60,586 nucleotides of DNA from NCBI GenBank assembly GCA_003021655.1, contig PXRP01000024.1:1-60586 (forward strand). Direction: 5' to 3'. Positions within the stretch are counted from its first letter, which is position 1, and every line of letters begins with the position of its first letter. Origin of the DNA: Halobacteriales archaeon QS_4_69_31. Its GTDB lineage: Archaea > Halobacteriota > Halobacteria > Halobacteriales > Haloarculaceae. This document shows positions 1 through 11,317 of the stretch, piece after piece. Below the pieces are notes generated by a model, which ran no database searches, was not told the origin of the DNA, and was given only the letters and a program-made list of their open reading frames with translations. Position numbers and translations under genes: made by a program.

Positions 1-612
1 ACACCCCTCGTGGGGGCTCACGTACCGAGCACGAACCGGAGTACGCCCCTGGGGCGGAATCTTGCCACCGTTGGTGTCGGGACCGCCCGGCCCCGAGCGC
101 GTGGAAACCTCGGCGTTCACGCCGAGGAGGATGTCATCGCGGCCGGGACGTCGGTTCCGATCGCGACCGGCGAACGGCTCTTCTCCCGGTGGGATTTCAA
201 GGAGGTGCTCGCGTCGGGTGCTATCGACGTCGCTCAACCGGACGTCTCCCACGCCGGAGGCATCACCGAGACGAAAAAAATCGCGGACATGGCGGCGGCC
301 TACGACGTCGCGCTGGCGCCACACTGCCCGCTCGGGCCCGTCTCGCTGGCGGCCTGTCTGCAGGTCGACGCCTGCGCCCCCAACGCGCTCGTCCAGGAGC
401 AGGTCGTCCACCGGGGCGACGGCGTCCCGGTGTGGGTCGAGAACCCGGAGCTGTTCGACTACAGCGACGACGGCGCCTACGTGTCACTCCCCGAGAAGCC
501 GGGGCTCGGCGTCGCGGTCGACGAGGACGCGCTGGCGGAGGTCGATGCGGACTCGGCGAACTGGAGCGCGCCCCGGTGGCACCACGACGACGGCTCTGTC
601 GCGGAGTGGTAG
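1..612 (+). CDS. Enolase-superfamily sugar-acid dehydratase, C-terminal part (galactonate-dehydratase-like), partial at window edge
   Basis: The reading frame is open from the first base of the window. From about base 125 onward it reads as the C-terminal barrel of a mandelate-racemase/galactonate-dehydratase-type enzyme: PIATGERLFSRWDFKEVL, then QPDVSHAGGITE, then APHCPLGPVSLA, where the His is the family's usual catalytic base. The C-terminal capping tail is present and ends at a TAG. Such enzymes dehydrate aldonic acids to 2-keto-3-deoxy acids in the cytoplasm. The first 35-40 codons (bases 1-115) do not resemble the expected family sequence, which should be the metal-ligand segment ending in EEP. 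Either the gene is rearranged there or an upstream frameshift lies near the edge. A second family member lies at 21299-22537. Family assignment is firm; the substrate is not. Confidence 0.75.
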   Translation, partial: TPLVGAHVPSTNRSTPLGRNLATVGVGTARPRARGNLGVHAEEDVIAAGTSVPIATGERLFSRWDFKEVLASGAIDVAQPDVSHAGGITETKKIADMAAAYDVALAPHCPLGPVSLAACLQVDACAPNALVQEQVVHRGDGVPVWVENPELFDYSDDGAYVSLPEKPGLGVAVDEDALAEVDADSANWSAPRWHHDDGSVAEW

Positions 613-725
613 GCGACGGCCGGCGTGGAACGGGGGTCGGCACTGTCCTCTACCGACCGGGAGCAGTCGTCCCCGTTTCCTGCCCGCTCGGGGGGTATTT
701 TGTAGCTGGTCTCGCTACGTGGGCT

Positions 726-2183
726 ATGCGCGTCCTGCTTCTCGACGTCGACTCGCTGCGACCCGACAGACTGGGCTGTTACGGCTACGAACGCGAGACG
801 TCGCCGACCATCGACGACCTGGCGTCGTCCGGCGTCGTCTTCGACCGGTGTTTCGCCTCGGACACACCGTGCCTCCCCTCCCGGACCGCGCTCGCGACCG
901 GCCGGTTCGGCCTCAAGACCGGCGTCGTCACTCACCACGGCACCGGCCAGGACCACGAGGAACCCGGGGAGGGCCACAGCGGGGACCCCGACCGGCCACT
1001 CACGTTCCGGCAACTCTCGGAGGCCGGCGTCCACACGGCGTCTATCTCGTCGTTCTCGAAGCGCCACCTCGCGTACCACTTCAGCGCCGGCTTCCGGGAG
1101 TCGATCCAGCCGACGACCAGTTGCGGGATGGAACACGCTGACGACGTGACGCCAGTCGCCGTCGACTGGCTGGACCGCCACGCCGCCGACGACGACTGGC
1201 TGCTTCACGTCAACTACTGGGACGTCCACCAGCCCTACAGGGGGATCAGCGACGAGACGATGGAGACGGTCCGTGAGTCCGGGCCGGCGGCGCCCTGGCC
1301 CGACGAGGCGGCCATCGCCGCCCAGCAGCCCGCGGATCCGGGCGCCCCGACCGAGACCGACTCCTGGCGCGGCGAAGAACTCGACGTCCCCGGCAGTATC
1401 GAGTCCCGCGCGGACGCCGAGCGGATCATCGACTGCTACGACGCCGCCATCCGGAAGGTCGACGACGCCGTCGCCGAGTTGCTCGGCGCGCTGGAGCGGG
1501 CCGGCGTCCGGGAGGAGACGACAGTCGTCGTCACGGCCGACCACGGCGAGGCGCTGGGCGAACACGTCCGCTACTGCGGGCACGGCTTCCCGCATCCCCC
1601 GTGCCAGCAGGTGCCGATGATAGTCTCCGGGCCGATGGCCGGGGCGACCGGCTACGTCGACGCGCAGGTCTACCAGTTCGACCTGTCCGCGACACTGCTT
1701 GACCGGGCGGGGCTGGACGTGCCGGCCCGCTGGGACGCCGCGCCGTTTTCGGCCGCCCTGGACGGTCGGGACTTCGACGGGCGGGAGTATCTCGTCTGTG
1801 GCCAGGGCATCGCGTCGTTCGGCCGCGCGGTCTATCGCGACCAGTGGGTGTACATCCGCCTGCTCCACCCCGGAAAGAAGTCGATGCCCGGGCAGTTCGA
1901 CGACCCCGACATGCCGGGGCGGAGTCACGAACTCCTCCACAACCTCGACGAGGACCCCCACATGACCGAGAACGTCATCTCGGAGTACCCGGCGGTGGCC
2001 GACGAACTCGCGCTGGAACTGGGCGACTGGCACCAGCGCGCGCTGACCAGTCCGGACGCGGCGGGACGGGACCCGCTCGCGGAGATGGCGGTGACGCGGG
2101 GACCGTTCCTCTACACCGACGAAGCGTCGGCGTCCGTCGAAACCGATTTCGAGCGAGCGTTCGGCGCCTACCGGCGGGAGTGA
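726..2183 (+). CDS. Sulfatase family hydrolase
   Basis: A 485-residue alkaline-phosphatase-superfamily sulfatase. The N-terminus LLLDVDSLRPDRLGCYGY is the metal-binding start of the family. Residues 49-53 read C-L-P-S-R, the C-x-P-x-R sulfatase signature whose Cys becomes formylglycine in active enzymes. A later TADHGEALGEH is the second metal-binding motif. There is no signal peptide, so it is probably cytoplasmic. ATG at 726 is chosen because the fold starts there and a TATA-like TATTTTG at 696-702 lies about 27 bases upstream, which suits a leaderless transcript. The open frame extends further upstream but without family similarity. The substrate (a sulfate ester or possibly a phosphonate) cannot be told from sequence. 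The neighbouring sugar-acid dehydratase hints at carbohydrate catabolism, which is inference. Confidence 0.88.
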   Translation: MRVLLLDVDSLRPDRLGCYGYERETSPTIDDLASSGVVFDRCFASDTPCLPSRTALATGRFGLKTGVVTHHGTGQDHEEPGEGHSGDPDRPLTFRQLSEAGVHTASISSFSKRHLAYHFSAGFRESIQPTTSCGMEHADDVTPVAVDWLDRHAADDDWLLHVNYWDVHQPYRGISDETMETVRESGPAAPWPDEAAIAAQQPADPGAPTETDSWRGEELDVPGSIESRADAERIIDCYDAAIRKVDDAVAELLGALERAGVREETTVVVTADHGEALGEHVRYCGHGFPHPPCQQVPMIVSGPMAGATGYVDAQVYQFDLSATLLDRAGLDVPARWDAAPFSAALDGRDFDGREYLVCGQGIASFGRAVYRDQWVYIRLLHPGKKSMPGQFDDPDMPGRSHELLHNLDEDPHMTENVISEYPAVADELALELGDWHQRALTSPDAAGRDPLAEMAVTRGPFLYTDEASASVETDFERAFGAYRRE

Positions 2184-2198
2184 CGACTCGCCCGGCGG

Positions 2199-3362
2199 CT
2201 ACATGTCCGACCAGGCGCTGATGGCCCGGCGGACGCCGGCGATGTCGGCGATCCAGCGGGCGGCGATGCCTTTCTTGAGGATCTCGGCGGGCGTGCCGCC
2301 GAACGTCGAGAGCGGCACGTACAGCACGTCGTGTGCGACGGCCTTCTCGCCGATGGAGACGACCGTCCCCTTGTCCTTGTGGGTCCATTCGGTGAGCGGC
2401 TGGCCGTTGACGCGGCGCGCGAGGTTGGTGCCGGCGACCTCGGCGGCCTGCCAGGCGGCCTGGGCGGTGGGGGGCGCGGGCTCCTCGCCCGGCTGGTCGA
2501 TGAGCGCGCTGTCACCCATCGCGAACACGCGGTCGTCGGTGGTTTCGAAGGTGCGCTCGGCGTAGATGCGGTGGCTGCGGTCGTCCTTGTCGACGTTGGC
2601 GTCCCGGACGGCCTCGCGGCCGGTGATGCCGCCGGCCCAGACCAGCACGTCGTACGCGAGTTCGTCGTCGTCGCCGACGTAGACCCGGTCCTCGTCGACC
2701 TTCCCGATGAACTCGCCGGTCCGGACGTCGACGTCGGCCGCTTCGAGACGTTTCCGGAGTGCACCCTGGAGTTGCGGGTCGCTGCCGGGCAGGATCCGCT
2801 CTAGCCCCTCGACCAGGTGGATGTCGATGTCGGCGTTGTGGTCGTCGCGGAACCCGGCGACCTCGCCGGCGGTCTGGATACCAGAGAGGCCGGCGCCCCC
2901 GATGACCACCTGCGCCGGGTCCCCGTGGCTCGCGGCCGCGGCCGCCTCCGAGACGGCGTCGTGGATCGCCAGCGCGTCGTCGAGGCTCTTGAGCGTGCGG
3001 GCGTGCTCTTCGAGCCCCTCGATGCCGAAAAAGGCCGTCCGTGACCCGAGCGCGACCAGCAGGTAATCGTACGGGACCGTCCCGCCGCCCGCGAGTTCGA
3101 CCTCGCGGTCGTCGGTGTCGATGCCGACGACCTCCCCCTGTCGGAACGTCGTCGAGTCGGACCTGATCTCGGTCACCGGGACGGTGATCTTCTCCCGGAC
3201 GGTCGGGTCGCGGATACAGCGGTGGGACTCGTGTAAGACCAGGTGGTAGTCGACGTCCGAGACCCACGTCAGGTCGGCCTCCGGCCCGAGGCTGGCTTCG
3301 AGACTCTGTACGGCGCCAGCCCCCGCGTAGCCGGAGCCCAGCACCACGACCTTCTCTGTCAT
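2199..3362 (-). CDS. NDH-2-like NAD(P)/FAD-dependent oxidoreductase
   Basis: A 387-residue two-dinucleotide-binding flavoprotein. The N-terminal FAD Rossmann motif is GSGYAGAGAVQSLE, the central NAD(P)-binding motif is GGAGLSGIQTAGEVAG, and the C-terminal FAD-contact segment is VFAMGDSALIDQPG followed by PPTAQAAWQ. This is the layout of type II NADH dehydrogenases and sulfide:quinone reductases. No redox-active CxxC and no conserved SQR cysteines are visible, so NADH:quinone oxidoreductase is the better guess. Such enzymes sit on the inner face of the membrane and pass electrons to menaquinone; menF and menD lie in this window at 51707-54825. A TATA-like sequence sits about 25 bases upstream of the ATG on the minus strand. 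Confidence 0.8.
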   Translation of the reverse strand: MTEKVVVLGSGYAGAGAVQSLEASLGPEADLTWVSDVDYHLVLHESHRCIRDPTVREKITVPVTEIRSDSTTFRQGEVVGIDTDDREVELAGGGTVPYDYLLVALGSRTAFFGIEGLEEHARTLKSLDDALAIHDAVSEAAAAASHGDPAQVVIGGAGLSGIQTAGEVAGFRDDHNADIDIHLVEGLERILPGSDPQLQGALRKRLEAADVDVRTGEFIGKVDEDRVYVGDDDELAYDVLVWAGGITGREAVRDANVDKDDRSHRIYAERTFETTDDRVFAMGDSALIDQPGEEPAPPTAQAAWQAAEVAGTNLARRVNGQPLTEWTHKDKGTVVSIGEKAVAHDVLYVPLSTFGGTPAEILKKGIAARWIADIAGVRRAISAWSDM

Positions 3363-3470
3363 ACGGGTCAGTCAGGAGTGACGTGATACAAAGCCTGCGA
3401 AATCCCCCCGAGAATCGCAGACCTCGCCGGGTATCCCTCACGAAAAATAGAGATGGAGGCGGGCGTCCGG

Positions 3471-4004
3471 TCAGTGCTCCGGCTCCTCCGCCGGGGCTCG
3501 CATGTCGTCGATAGTGAGAATGAGCTTGTTGCTCGTGTCGTCTTTGCCCTCGATGGTCCCGATGATCTGGAGCTTCGAGAGCGGCGTCGGACCGACGGTG
3601 ATGGTGTCCCCCTCGTGGAAGTCCGCGATAGAGCCCTGGAGTTTGATCTCCGCGCGACACTCCTCGGGGTGGTGGACGCTCGTGAGGTCTATCTCCTCGA
3701 CGTTCGCGTCCTCGACGCTGTCGCCGTTGTGTTTCAGCGGCACGTTGGCCGCCTGGTCCATCTCCTGGATCTGGAGCGCGTCGTAGGCGGTCGCAGTCGG
3801 CTTGTATCCCCCCTTGGGCCCCGGCACGCCCTCGACGAGCTGGAGCGCCTTCAGGCTCTGCATCTGGTTGCGGATCGTCCCCGGGTTGCGGTCGACCTTG
3901 TCGGCGATGTCCTCGCCTTTGACCGCGCTTTCGGACTCGCGGTAGAGATTTACGAGTTCCTGAAGGATGTTTTTCTGACTGGGCGTCAGTTCGATCGATG
4001 ACAT
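3471..4004 (-). CDS. Winged-helix (Rrf2/COG2524-like) transcriptional regulator
   Basis: Starting at ATG 4004 this is a 177-residue protein. The first 75 residues form a winged helix (LTPSQKNILQELVNLY, then a recognition helix around NPGTIRNQMQSLK and a GPKGGYKPT wing). The second half is a small beta-rich domain of unknown ligand (TSVHHPEECRAEIKLQGS, then GDTITVGPTPLSKLQI). An in-frame ATG at 4031 would add nine residues, but its surroundings (CTTTTATG on the minus strand) look like the TATA box itself, about 28 bases before ATG 4004, so the shorter start is preferred. It diverges from the epimerase gene at 4145 and may regulate it. No target or effector can be named. Confidence 0.75.
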   Translation of the reverse strand: MSSIELTPSQKNILQELVNLYRESESAVKGEDIADKVDRNPGTIRNQMQSLKALQLVEGVPGPKGGYKPTATAYDALQIQEMDQAANVPLKHNGDSVEDANVEEIDLTSVHHPEECRAEIKLQGSIADFHEGDTITVGPTPLSKLQIIGTIEGKDDTSNKLILTIDDMRAPAEEPEH

Positions 4005-4144
4005 GGATTGTTCTTCGACGTTGTTTTTCATAAAAGCGACGGTGGTGCGACCGGAACCGGGTGGTTTTCGACGCGGGCGCGCGGCGTCGGGCCCGCCGGA
4101 CTGACATCGTACCAGTTATGTATGCCCGTCGGGGAGTCAGTAGC

Positions 4145-5065
4145 ATGGAAGGCAAGCGGGTTCTCGTAACGGGCGGGGCGGGCTTTATCGGGTCGAATCT
4201 GGCGAACTCGCTCGCGGCGGACAACGACGTGGTCGCGCTCGACGACTGTTATCTCGGCACGCCCGAGAACCTCGCGGACGGCGTAACGTTCGTCGACGGG
4301 AGCGTCCTCGACGACGACCTCCCGACGGACGTCGACGTCGTGTTCCACATCGCGGCGCTGTCGTCGTACGCGATGCACGAGGACGACCCCGCCCGCGGCG
4401 CCCGCGTCAACGTCGAGGGCTTCGTCAACACCGTCGACCAGGCCCGCCAGGACGGCTGTGACACCGTCGTCTACGCCTCGACGTCCTCTATCTACGGGGA
4501 CCGGACCGAGCCCTCGCCCGAGGACATGGACGTGACGGTCAACACGGGCTACGAGGCCTCGAAGATGGCCCGCGAGACATACGCCGAGTATTTCCACAAC
4601 CACTACGGCCTCTCGCTGGCGGGGATGCGGTTTTTCTCGGTCTACCAGGGGATGAAAGAGGGCGCCGAGGGCCACAAGGGCGAGTACGCCAACCTCATCG
4701 CGCAGTTCGCCGACGACATCGCCAACGGCCGGCCGCCCGAGATATGGGGCGACGGCACCCAGACCCGGGATTTCACCCACGTCGACGACATCGTCCGCGG
4801 GCTGGAACTGGCCGCCGACCACGAACTCGACGGCATCTACAACCTCGGTACCGGCGAGCAGTACAGCCTCAACCACCTCGTCGACGCGCTCAACGAGGAA
4901 CTCGGGACCGACGTCGAACCGGTCTACGAGGACAACCCCATCCCCGAAGACGTCTACGTCCACGACACCATGGCCGACCCGTCGAAGATGACGGAGGCGA
5001 CCGGCTGGGAACCCGAAATCGGCTTCGAGGAAGGGCTCGAACGTGTCTGTTCGCAGTACCGGTAA
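4145..5065 (+). CDS. NAD-dependent epimerase/dehydratase (UDP-glucose 4-epimerase type)
   Basis: A 306-residue extended short-chain dehydrogenase. Residues 10-17 are the GGAGFIGS nucleotide-binding loop; the catalytic pair is Y136 and K140 in YEASK, with an upstream Ser in ASTSSIYG. These enzymes epimerise or dehydrate nucleotide sugars for glycoprotein or exopolysaccharide synthesis. ATG 4145 is chosen because the Rossmann strand begins five residues later and a TATA-like TTATGTA at about 4113-4120 sits near -30. In-frame ATGs upstream (from 4061) would cover this promoter. A histidine phosphatase follows after 26 bases and may be co-transcribed. Substrate specificity is not readable. Confidence 0.88.
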   Translation: MEGKRVLVTGGAGFIGSNLANSLAADNDVVALDDCYLGTPENLADGVTFVDGSVLDDDLPTDVDVVFHIAALSSYAMHEDDPARGARVNVEGFVNTVDQARQDGCDTVVYASTSSIYGDRTEPSPEDMDVTVNTGYEASKMARETYAEYFHNHYGLSLAGMRFFSVYQGMKEGAEGHKGEYANLIAQFADDIANGRPPEIWGDGTQTRDFTHVDDIVRGLELAADHELDGIYNLGTGEQYSLNHLVDALNEELGTDVEPVYEDNPIPEDVYVHDTMADPSKMTEATGWEPEIGFEEGLERVCSQYR

Positions 5066-5091
5066 CACCCGTTTCCGGCCTCTCGCAGGGC

Positions 5092-5712
5092 ATGACAACT
5101 ATCGTCGCAGTCCGACACGGCGAGACCACGTGGAACCGGGAGCAACTGATACAGGGCTGGGCGCCCGCCCGCCTCACCGGCCTCGGCCGCGAGGAAGCCG
5201 ACCACCTCGGCGCGACGCTCACGGAGCGATACGACATCGACCGCATCCTGTCGTCAGACCTCTGTCGTGCGGAGGAGACGGCCGACGTCCTGCTCGACCA
5301 CGTCGACGCGCCCGTCACGTACGAATCGGCGTGGCGCGAGCGTGACCTCGGCGTCTACCAGGGCCTGCCGGTCGACGAGATGCGGGAGCGGTTCCCCGAG
5401 CACGCACTCGAGGAGGCGGGCCAGGAAGCGGCCCACAGACGGGCCGAAAGCGGCGAGAGCCTCGCGGACCTTCGCGACCGCGTCATCGAGCGGTGGGAGG
5501 GGACAGTGGCCGAGTGTGACCCGGCGGAGACGGTCCTCGTCGTGACCCACGGTGGCCCCATCCGCCTGCTTCTCGGCCACCTGAAAGACCTCGACATCGT
5601 CGAAGCGGTCCTGGAGCAGTCACAGGACTACTGCTCTATCAACGAGTTCGAGTTCGACCACGAGAGCGGTGCGGTGCGGATAGTTCGCGAGAACGACACC
5701 GGCCACTGCTGA
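5092..5712 (+). CDS. Histidine phosphatase family protein (phosphoglycerate-mutase-like)
   Basis: A 206-residue histidine phosphatase. The catalytic RHGET motif is at residues 8-12, so the phospho-accepting His is residue 9. A second conserved His lies in VLVVTHGGPIRLLL near the C-terminus, and the acid donor region is WRERDLGVYQGLP. Family members act on small phosphorylated metabolites, including sugar phosphates, alpha-ribazole phosphate and phosphoglycerate. The family is clear but the substrate is not. ATG 5092 is the only start that gives the complete first beta strand. It lies 26 bases after the epimerase stop, so an operon is likely. Confidence 0.88.
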   Translation: MTTIVAVRHGETTWNREQLIQGWAPARLTGLGREEADHLGATLTERYDIDRILSSDLCRAEETADVLLDHVDAPVTYESAWRERDLGVYQGLPVDEMRERFPEHALEEAGQEAAHRRAESGESLADLRDRVIERWEGTVAECDPAETVLVVTHGGPIRLLLGHLKDLDIVEAVLEQSQDYCSINEFEFDHESGAVRIVRENDTGHC

Positions 5713-5789
5713 ACCACGCACCCGTGCCGGGACCAACCGATTCGTGAGGCCGCCAGCGATTTTTTGTCAGTCGCCGTGCAACGGTGCCC

Positions 5790-6701
5790 ATGGACCGGCC
5801 AGTGCGCGTATTCGGGGTGCCGATGGACCTGGGGGCAGACAGGCGCGGCGTCGACATGGGGCCGTCGGCGATCCGGTACGCGGGCCTCGCTGACGCGGTC
5901 GGGACGCTCGGACTCGGCTGCGTCGACGGCGGCGACGTGACGGTCCCGAGCCCGGAACAGACCGACCCCGACGCCGGCAAACCGGCCGAGGGGCGCGCGA
6001 AGTACCTCGCGGCCACTGGCGAGGTCTGTGCGGACTTGGCCACAGAGGTCTCGACTGCCGTTGCAGACGACCACCTCCCGCTCGTGCTGGGGGGCGACCA
6101 CTCCATCGCGGTCGGGACCGTCGGCGGCGTCGCCCGCGACCGCGATATCGGCATCGTCTGGTTCGACGCCCACGGCGATTTCAACACGCCGACGACCACG
6201 CCCAGCGGGAACGTCCACGGGATGTCCCTGGCGGCTATCCTGGGGCGGGGGACCTTCGCCGGCCGCGAGTGGGCCGACGCCGGCGTCGACCCCGAGAACG
6301 TCGCGCTCGTCGGCACGCGTGACCTCGACGAGCAGGAACGGGTCGAACTCCGCGAGAGCGACGTCTCCGTGTTCACGATGACCGACGTCGACACCCGGGG
6401 CATCCACGAGGTGACCCGGGCGGCCGTCGACGCCGCGACCGACGGCACCGACGCCGTCCACGTCAGCCTCGACATGGACCTTCTGGACCCCAACGAGGCC
6501 CCGGGCGTCGGCACCCCCGTGCGTGGCGGGGCCACCTACCGCGAGGCCCACACCGCCATGGAGGTGGTCTCACGGCGGGCCGGCGACTGCCTCGCGTCGG
6601 TGGAACTCGTCGAGGTGAACCCGATCCTCGACGAACACAACCGCACCGCCGAACTCGCGGTCGAACTGGCCGCGAGCACATTCGGCCGGCGCATCCTGTA
6701 G
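5790..6701 (+). CDS. rocF: Arginase
   Basis: A 303-residue ureohydrolase with all manganese-binding motifs: GGDHSIAVG (His104), WFDAHGDFN (Asp126, His128, Asp130) and SLDMDLLDPNEAPGVGTP. The loop PSGNVHGM after the second motif is the arginase-specific substrate loop rather than the agmatinase version. It hydrolyses L-arginine to ornithine and urea in the cytoplasm. ATG 5790 is preferred over a GTG at 5784 because the fold starts right after it. A T-rich, TATA-like stretch lies at about 5759-5766. It is a single gene facing the gyrA end with 29 bases between them. Confidence 0.93.
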   Translation: MDRPVRVFGVPMDLGADRRGVDMGPSAIRYAGLADAVGTLGLGCVDGGDVTVPSPEQTDPDAGKPAEGRAKYLAATGEVCADLATEVSTAVADDHLPLVLGGDHSIAVGTVGGVARDRDIGIVWFDAHGDFNTPTTTPSGNVHGMSLAAILGRGTFAGREWADAGVDPENVALVGTRDLDEQERVELRESDVSVFTMTDVDTRGIHEVTRAAVDAATDGTDAVHVSLDMDLLDPNEAPGVGTPVRGGATYREAHTAMEVVSRRAGDCLASVELVEVNPILDEHNRTAELAVELAASTFGRRIL

Positions 6702-6730
6702 GCGGTGGCCCCGCGGACGGGCCGGTCCGC

Positions 6731-9259
6731 TCACTCGCCGGTTGCTGGCACGACGTCGACGCTCGCTACCCGGTCGGCTTCCTCCAGGCGCATGACGACG
6801 ACGCCTTTCGTGTTGCGGCCGACCTCGCTGATGTCGCCGGCGCGGATCCGCATGATCTGGCCGCCCTCGCTCATGATGATGAGGTGGTCGTCCTCGGTGA
6901 CGGCCTTGGCCGTGCTGACGGGGCCGTTGCGCTCGTCGGTCTTGATGTCGATGAGCCCCTTCCCGTAGCGGGACTGGGAGCGGTACTCCGAGAGGAGCGT
7001 CCGCTTGCCGTAGCCGTTCTTGGTGACCGTCAGCAGACACCGGCCGTCGGTCTCGTCGGTGGCGACCATCGCGGCGACCCTGTCGCCGTCCTGGAGGTCG
7101 ATCCCCCGGACGCCGCGGGCGTTGCGGCCCATCTGTCTGACCTCGTCCTCGTCGAAGCGGATGGTCATCCCCTGCTCGGTCGCAATGACCAGGTCCTGGG
7201 AGCCGTCCGTGACCTCGACGTCGACGAGTTCGTCGTCCGCCTCGAGCGAGGCGGCGATGATGCCCGTCGAGAGGATGTTCTCGAAGTCCTCGACGCAGGT
7301 CCGCTTGACGTACCCGCCCCGCGTGACCATCGTGATACACTCGTCTGGTTCGAACTCGTCGGTGTTGACGACGGCCGTGATCTCCTCGCCGTCGTCTAAG
7401 TCGATGAGGTTCACGGCGGACTTGCCCCGTGCGGTGCGGGACATCTCGGGGACCTCGTAGGTCTTGAGCCGGTAGACCTGTCCCTGGTTGGTGAAACAGA
7501 GCAGGTAGTCGTGGGTGTTCGCGCGGAACACCTTCGAGACGCGGTCGCCCTCCTTGGGGTCGGCGCCGATGATCCCCTTGCCGCCCCGGCCCTGCGGGTC
7601 GAACCGCTCGACCGGCATCCGCTTGATGTAGTCGTCCTCGGTGACGACCACGACGACGTCCTCCTCGGGGATGAGGTCCTCGTTCGTGATCTCGTCGCTC
7701 TCGACGAAGGTCGTCTTCCGCTCGTCGGCGTACTCGTCTCTGACCGCCCGGAGTTCTGTCTTGATCACGTCGAACAGTTCCGACTCGTCCGCCAGGATGG
7801 TCGTCAGGCGGTCGATCTCGGCCCGGACCTCCTCGTACTCCGCCTCGATCTCGGCGGCCTCCATCGAGGTGAGCGAGCCCAGTTGCATCCGGACGATGTG
7901 GTCGGCCTGGTCGCCCGAGAACTCGAACGTCGCGTCGTCCGGGACCTCGTGGTCGCCGTCGAGGTCGGCGGGGTCGACCTCGCCGCGCAACGCCGCCTTG
8001 GCCTGGTCGCGGTCCTCGCTGTTGCGGATCACGGCGACGACGCTGTCGACGTTCTCCAGGGCCTTCAGGCGCCCTTCGAGGATGTGTGCGCGGTCCTCGG
8101 CCGCCGCGAGGTCGTACTCAGAGCGGCGGCGGACGACCTCCTTGCGGTGGTCGAGGAAGTGTTCGAGGGTCTCCTTGAGCGTGAGCACGCGGGGCTGGCC
8201 GTCGACCAGCGCGAGGTTGATGACGCCGAACGTGGATTCGAGGTGGTGTTTCGTGAGCTGGTTCTCGACGAGGTCGATGTTCGCACCCCGCCTGAGTTCG
8301 ACGACGACCCGGACGCCGTTGCGGTCGGACTCGTCGCGCAGGTCCGAGACGCCCTCGATTTTCCCCTCGTTGACGTCCTCGGCGATACGCTCGACCATCC
8401 GCGCCTTGTTCTCCTGGAAGGGGATCTCCGTGACGACGATCCGGCCCTCGTCCCTGTGGAGTTCGTAGTTCGCGCGGACGGTGACCCGGCCGCGGCCGGT
8501 CGCGTACGCCGAGTAGACAGCCTCCTTGCCGACGATGGTGCCGCCGGTCGGGAAGTCCGGCCCTTCGATCGGGCCGTCGGTCCCGTTGCCCCGGTCGTCC
8601 CGCGTGTCGACGAGGTCCTCGACGTCGCAGTCGGGGTTGTCGATGAGGTGGACGACGGCGTCTATCACCTCGCCGAGGTTGTGCGGCGGGATGTTCGTCG
8701 ACATGCCCACGGCGATGCCCGACGAGCCGTTCACGAGGAGGTTGGGCACCTTCGCGGGGAGGACCTCGGGCTGGGTGAGCCGGTCGTCGTAGTTCGGGAC
8801 GAAGTCGACGGTGTCCTTGCCGATGTCGGCGAGCATCTCCTCGGCGATGGGGGCCATCCGGGCCTCGGTGTAGCGCATCGCCGCGGGCGGGTCGCCGTCC
8901 ATCGACCCGAAGTTGCCCTGGCCGTCGACCATCCGGTACCGCATCGAGAAGTCCTGGGCCATCCGCACCAGCGCGTCGTAGATCGGCGAGTCGCCGTGTG
9001 GGTGGTAGTCACCCATCGTCTCGCCGACGATCGACGAGCACTTCCGGTGTGAGGAGGTGCTCGTCACGCCCATCTCGTGCATCGCGTAGAGGATGCGCCG
9101 GTGGACGGGTTTGAGGCCGTCCCGGACGTCCGGGAGCGCCCGACCCGCGATGACGCTCATCGCGTAGTCGATGTAACTCTGCTCCATCTCGTCTTCGACG
9201 CGCACCCGGTCGACGTCCGCCGCGGGCGTCGCGTCGGTCTCTGGAATGTCCGAACTCAT
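6731..9259 (-). CDS. gyrA: DNA gyrase subunit A
   Basis: 842 residues, normal length. The N-terminus carries [18 protein letters not shown] and the DNA-cleaving Tyr130 in AAMRYTE. In the quinolone-resistance region, [10 protein letters not shown] keeps the Ser (91) and Asp (95) equivalent to E. coli Ser83 and Asp87, so the site looks quinolone-sensitive. The C-terminal third has the beta-pinwheel repeats that wrap DNA, with a GyrA-box-like stretch near [12 protein letters not shown]. Together with GyrB it introduces negative supercoils using ATP. Only nine bases separate it from the end of gyrB upstream, so the two are co-transcribed. Confidence 0.97.
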   Translation of the reverse strand: MSSDIPETDATPAADVDRVRVEDEMEQSYIDYAMSVIAGRALPDVRDGLKPVHRRILYAMHEMGVTSTSSHRKCSSIVGETMGDYHPHGDSPIYDALVRMAQDFSMRYRMVDGQGNFGSMDGDPPAAMRYTEARMAPIAEEMLADIGKDTVDFVPNYDDRLTQPEVLPAKVPNLLVNGSSGIAVGMSTNIPPHNLGEVIDAVVHLIDNPDCDVEDLVDTRDDRGNGTDGPIEGPDFPTGGTIVGKEAVYSAYATGRGRVTVRANYELHRDEGRIVVTEIPFQENKARMVERIAEDVNEGKIEGVSDLRDESDRNGVRVVVELRRGANIDLVENQLTKHHLESTFGVINLALVDGQPRVLTLKETLEHFLDHRKEVVRRRSEYDLAAAEDRAHILEGRLKALENVDSVVAVIRNSEDRDQAKAALRGEVDPADLDGDHEVPDDATFEFSGDQADHIVRMQLGSLTSMEAAEIEAEYEEVRAEIDRLTTILADESELFDVIKTELRAVRDEYADERKTTFVESDEITNEDLIPEEDVVVVVTEDDYIKRMPVERFDPQGRGGKGIIGADPKEGDRVSKVFRANTHDYLLCFTNQGQVYRLKTYEVPEMSRTARGKSAVNLIDLDDGEEITAVVNTDEFEPDECITMVTRGGYVKRTCVEDFENILSTGIIAASLEADDELVDVEVTDGSQDLVIATEQGMTIRFDEDEVRQMGRNARGVRGIDLQDGDRVAAMVATDETDGRCLLTVTKNGYGKRTLLSEYRSQSRYGKGLIDIKTDERNGPVSTAKAVTEDDHLIIMSEGGQIMRIRAGDISEVGRNTKGVVVMRLEEADRVASVDVVPATGE

Positions 9260-9268
9260 CGAATCACC

Positions 9269-11317
<2,049 letters not shown>

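Noticed and set aside
189..725. Long upstream extension of the sulfatase frame
   Set aside because: It is antiphase to the dehydratase gene and lacks sulfatase similarity; GC-rich haloarchaeal DNA leaves many alternative frames open.
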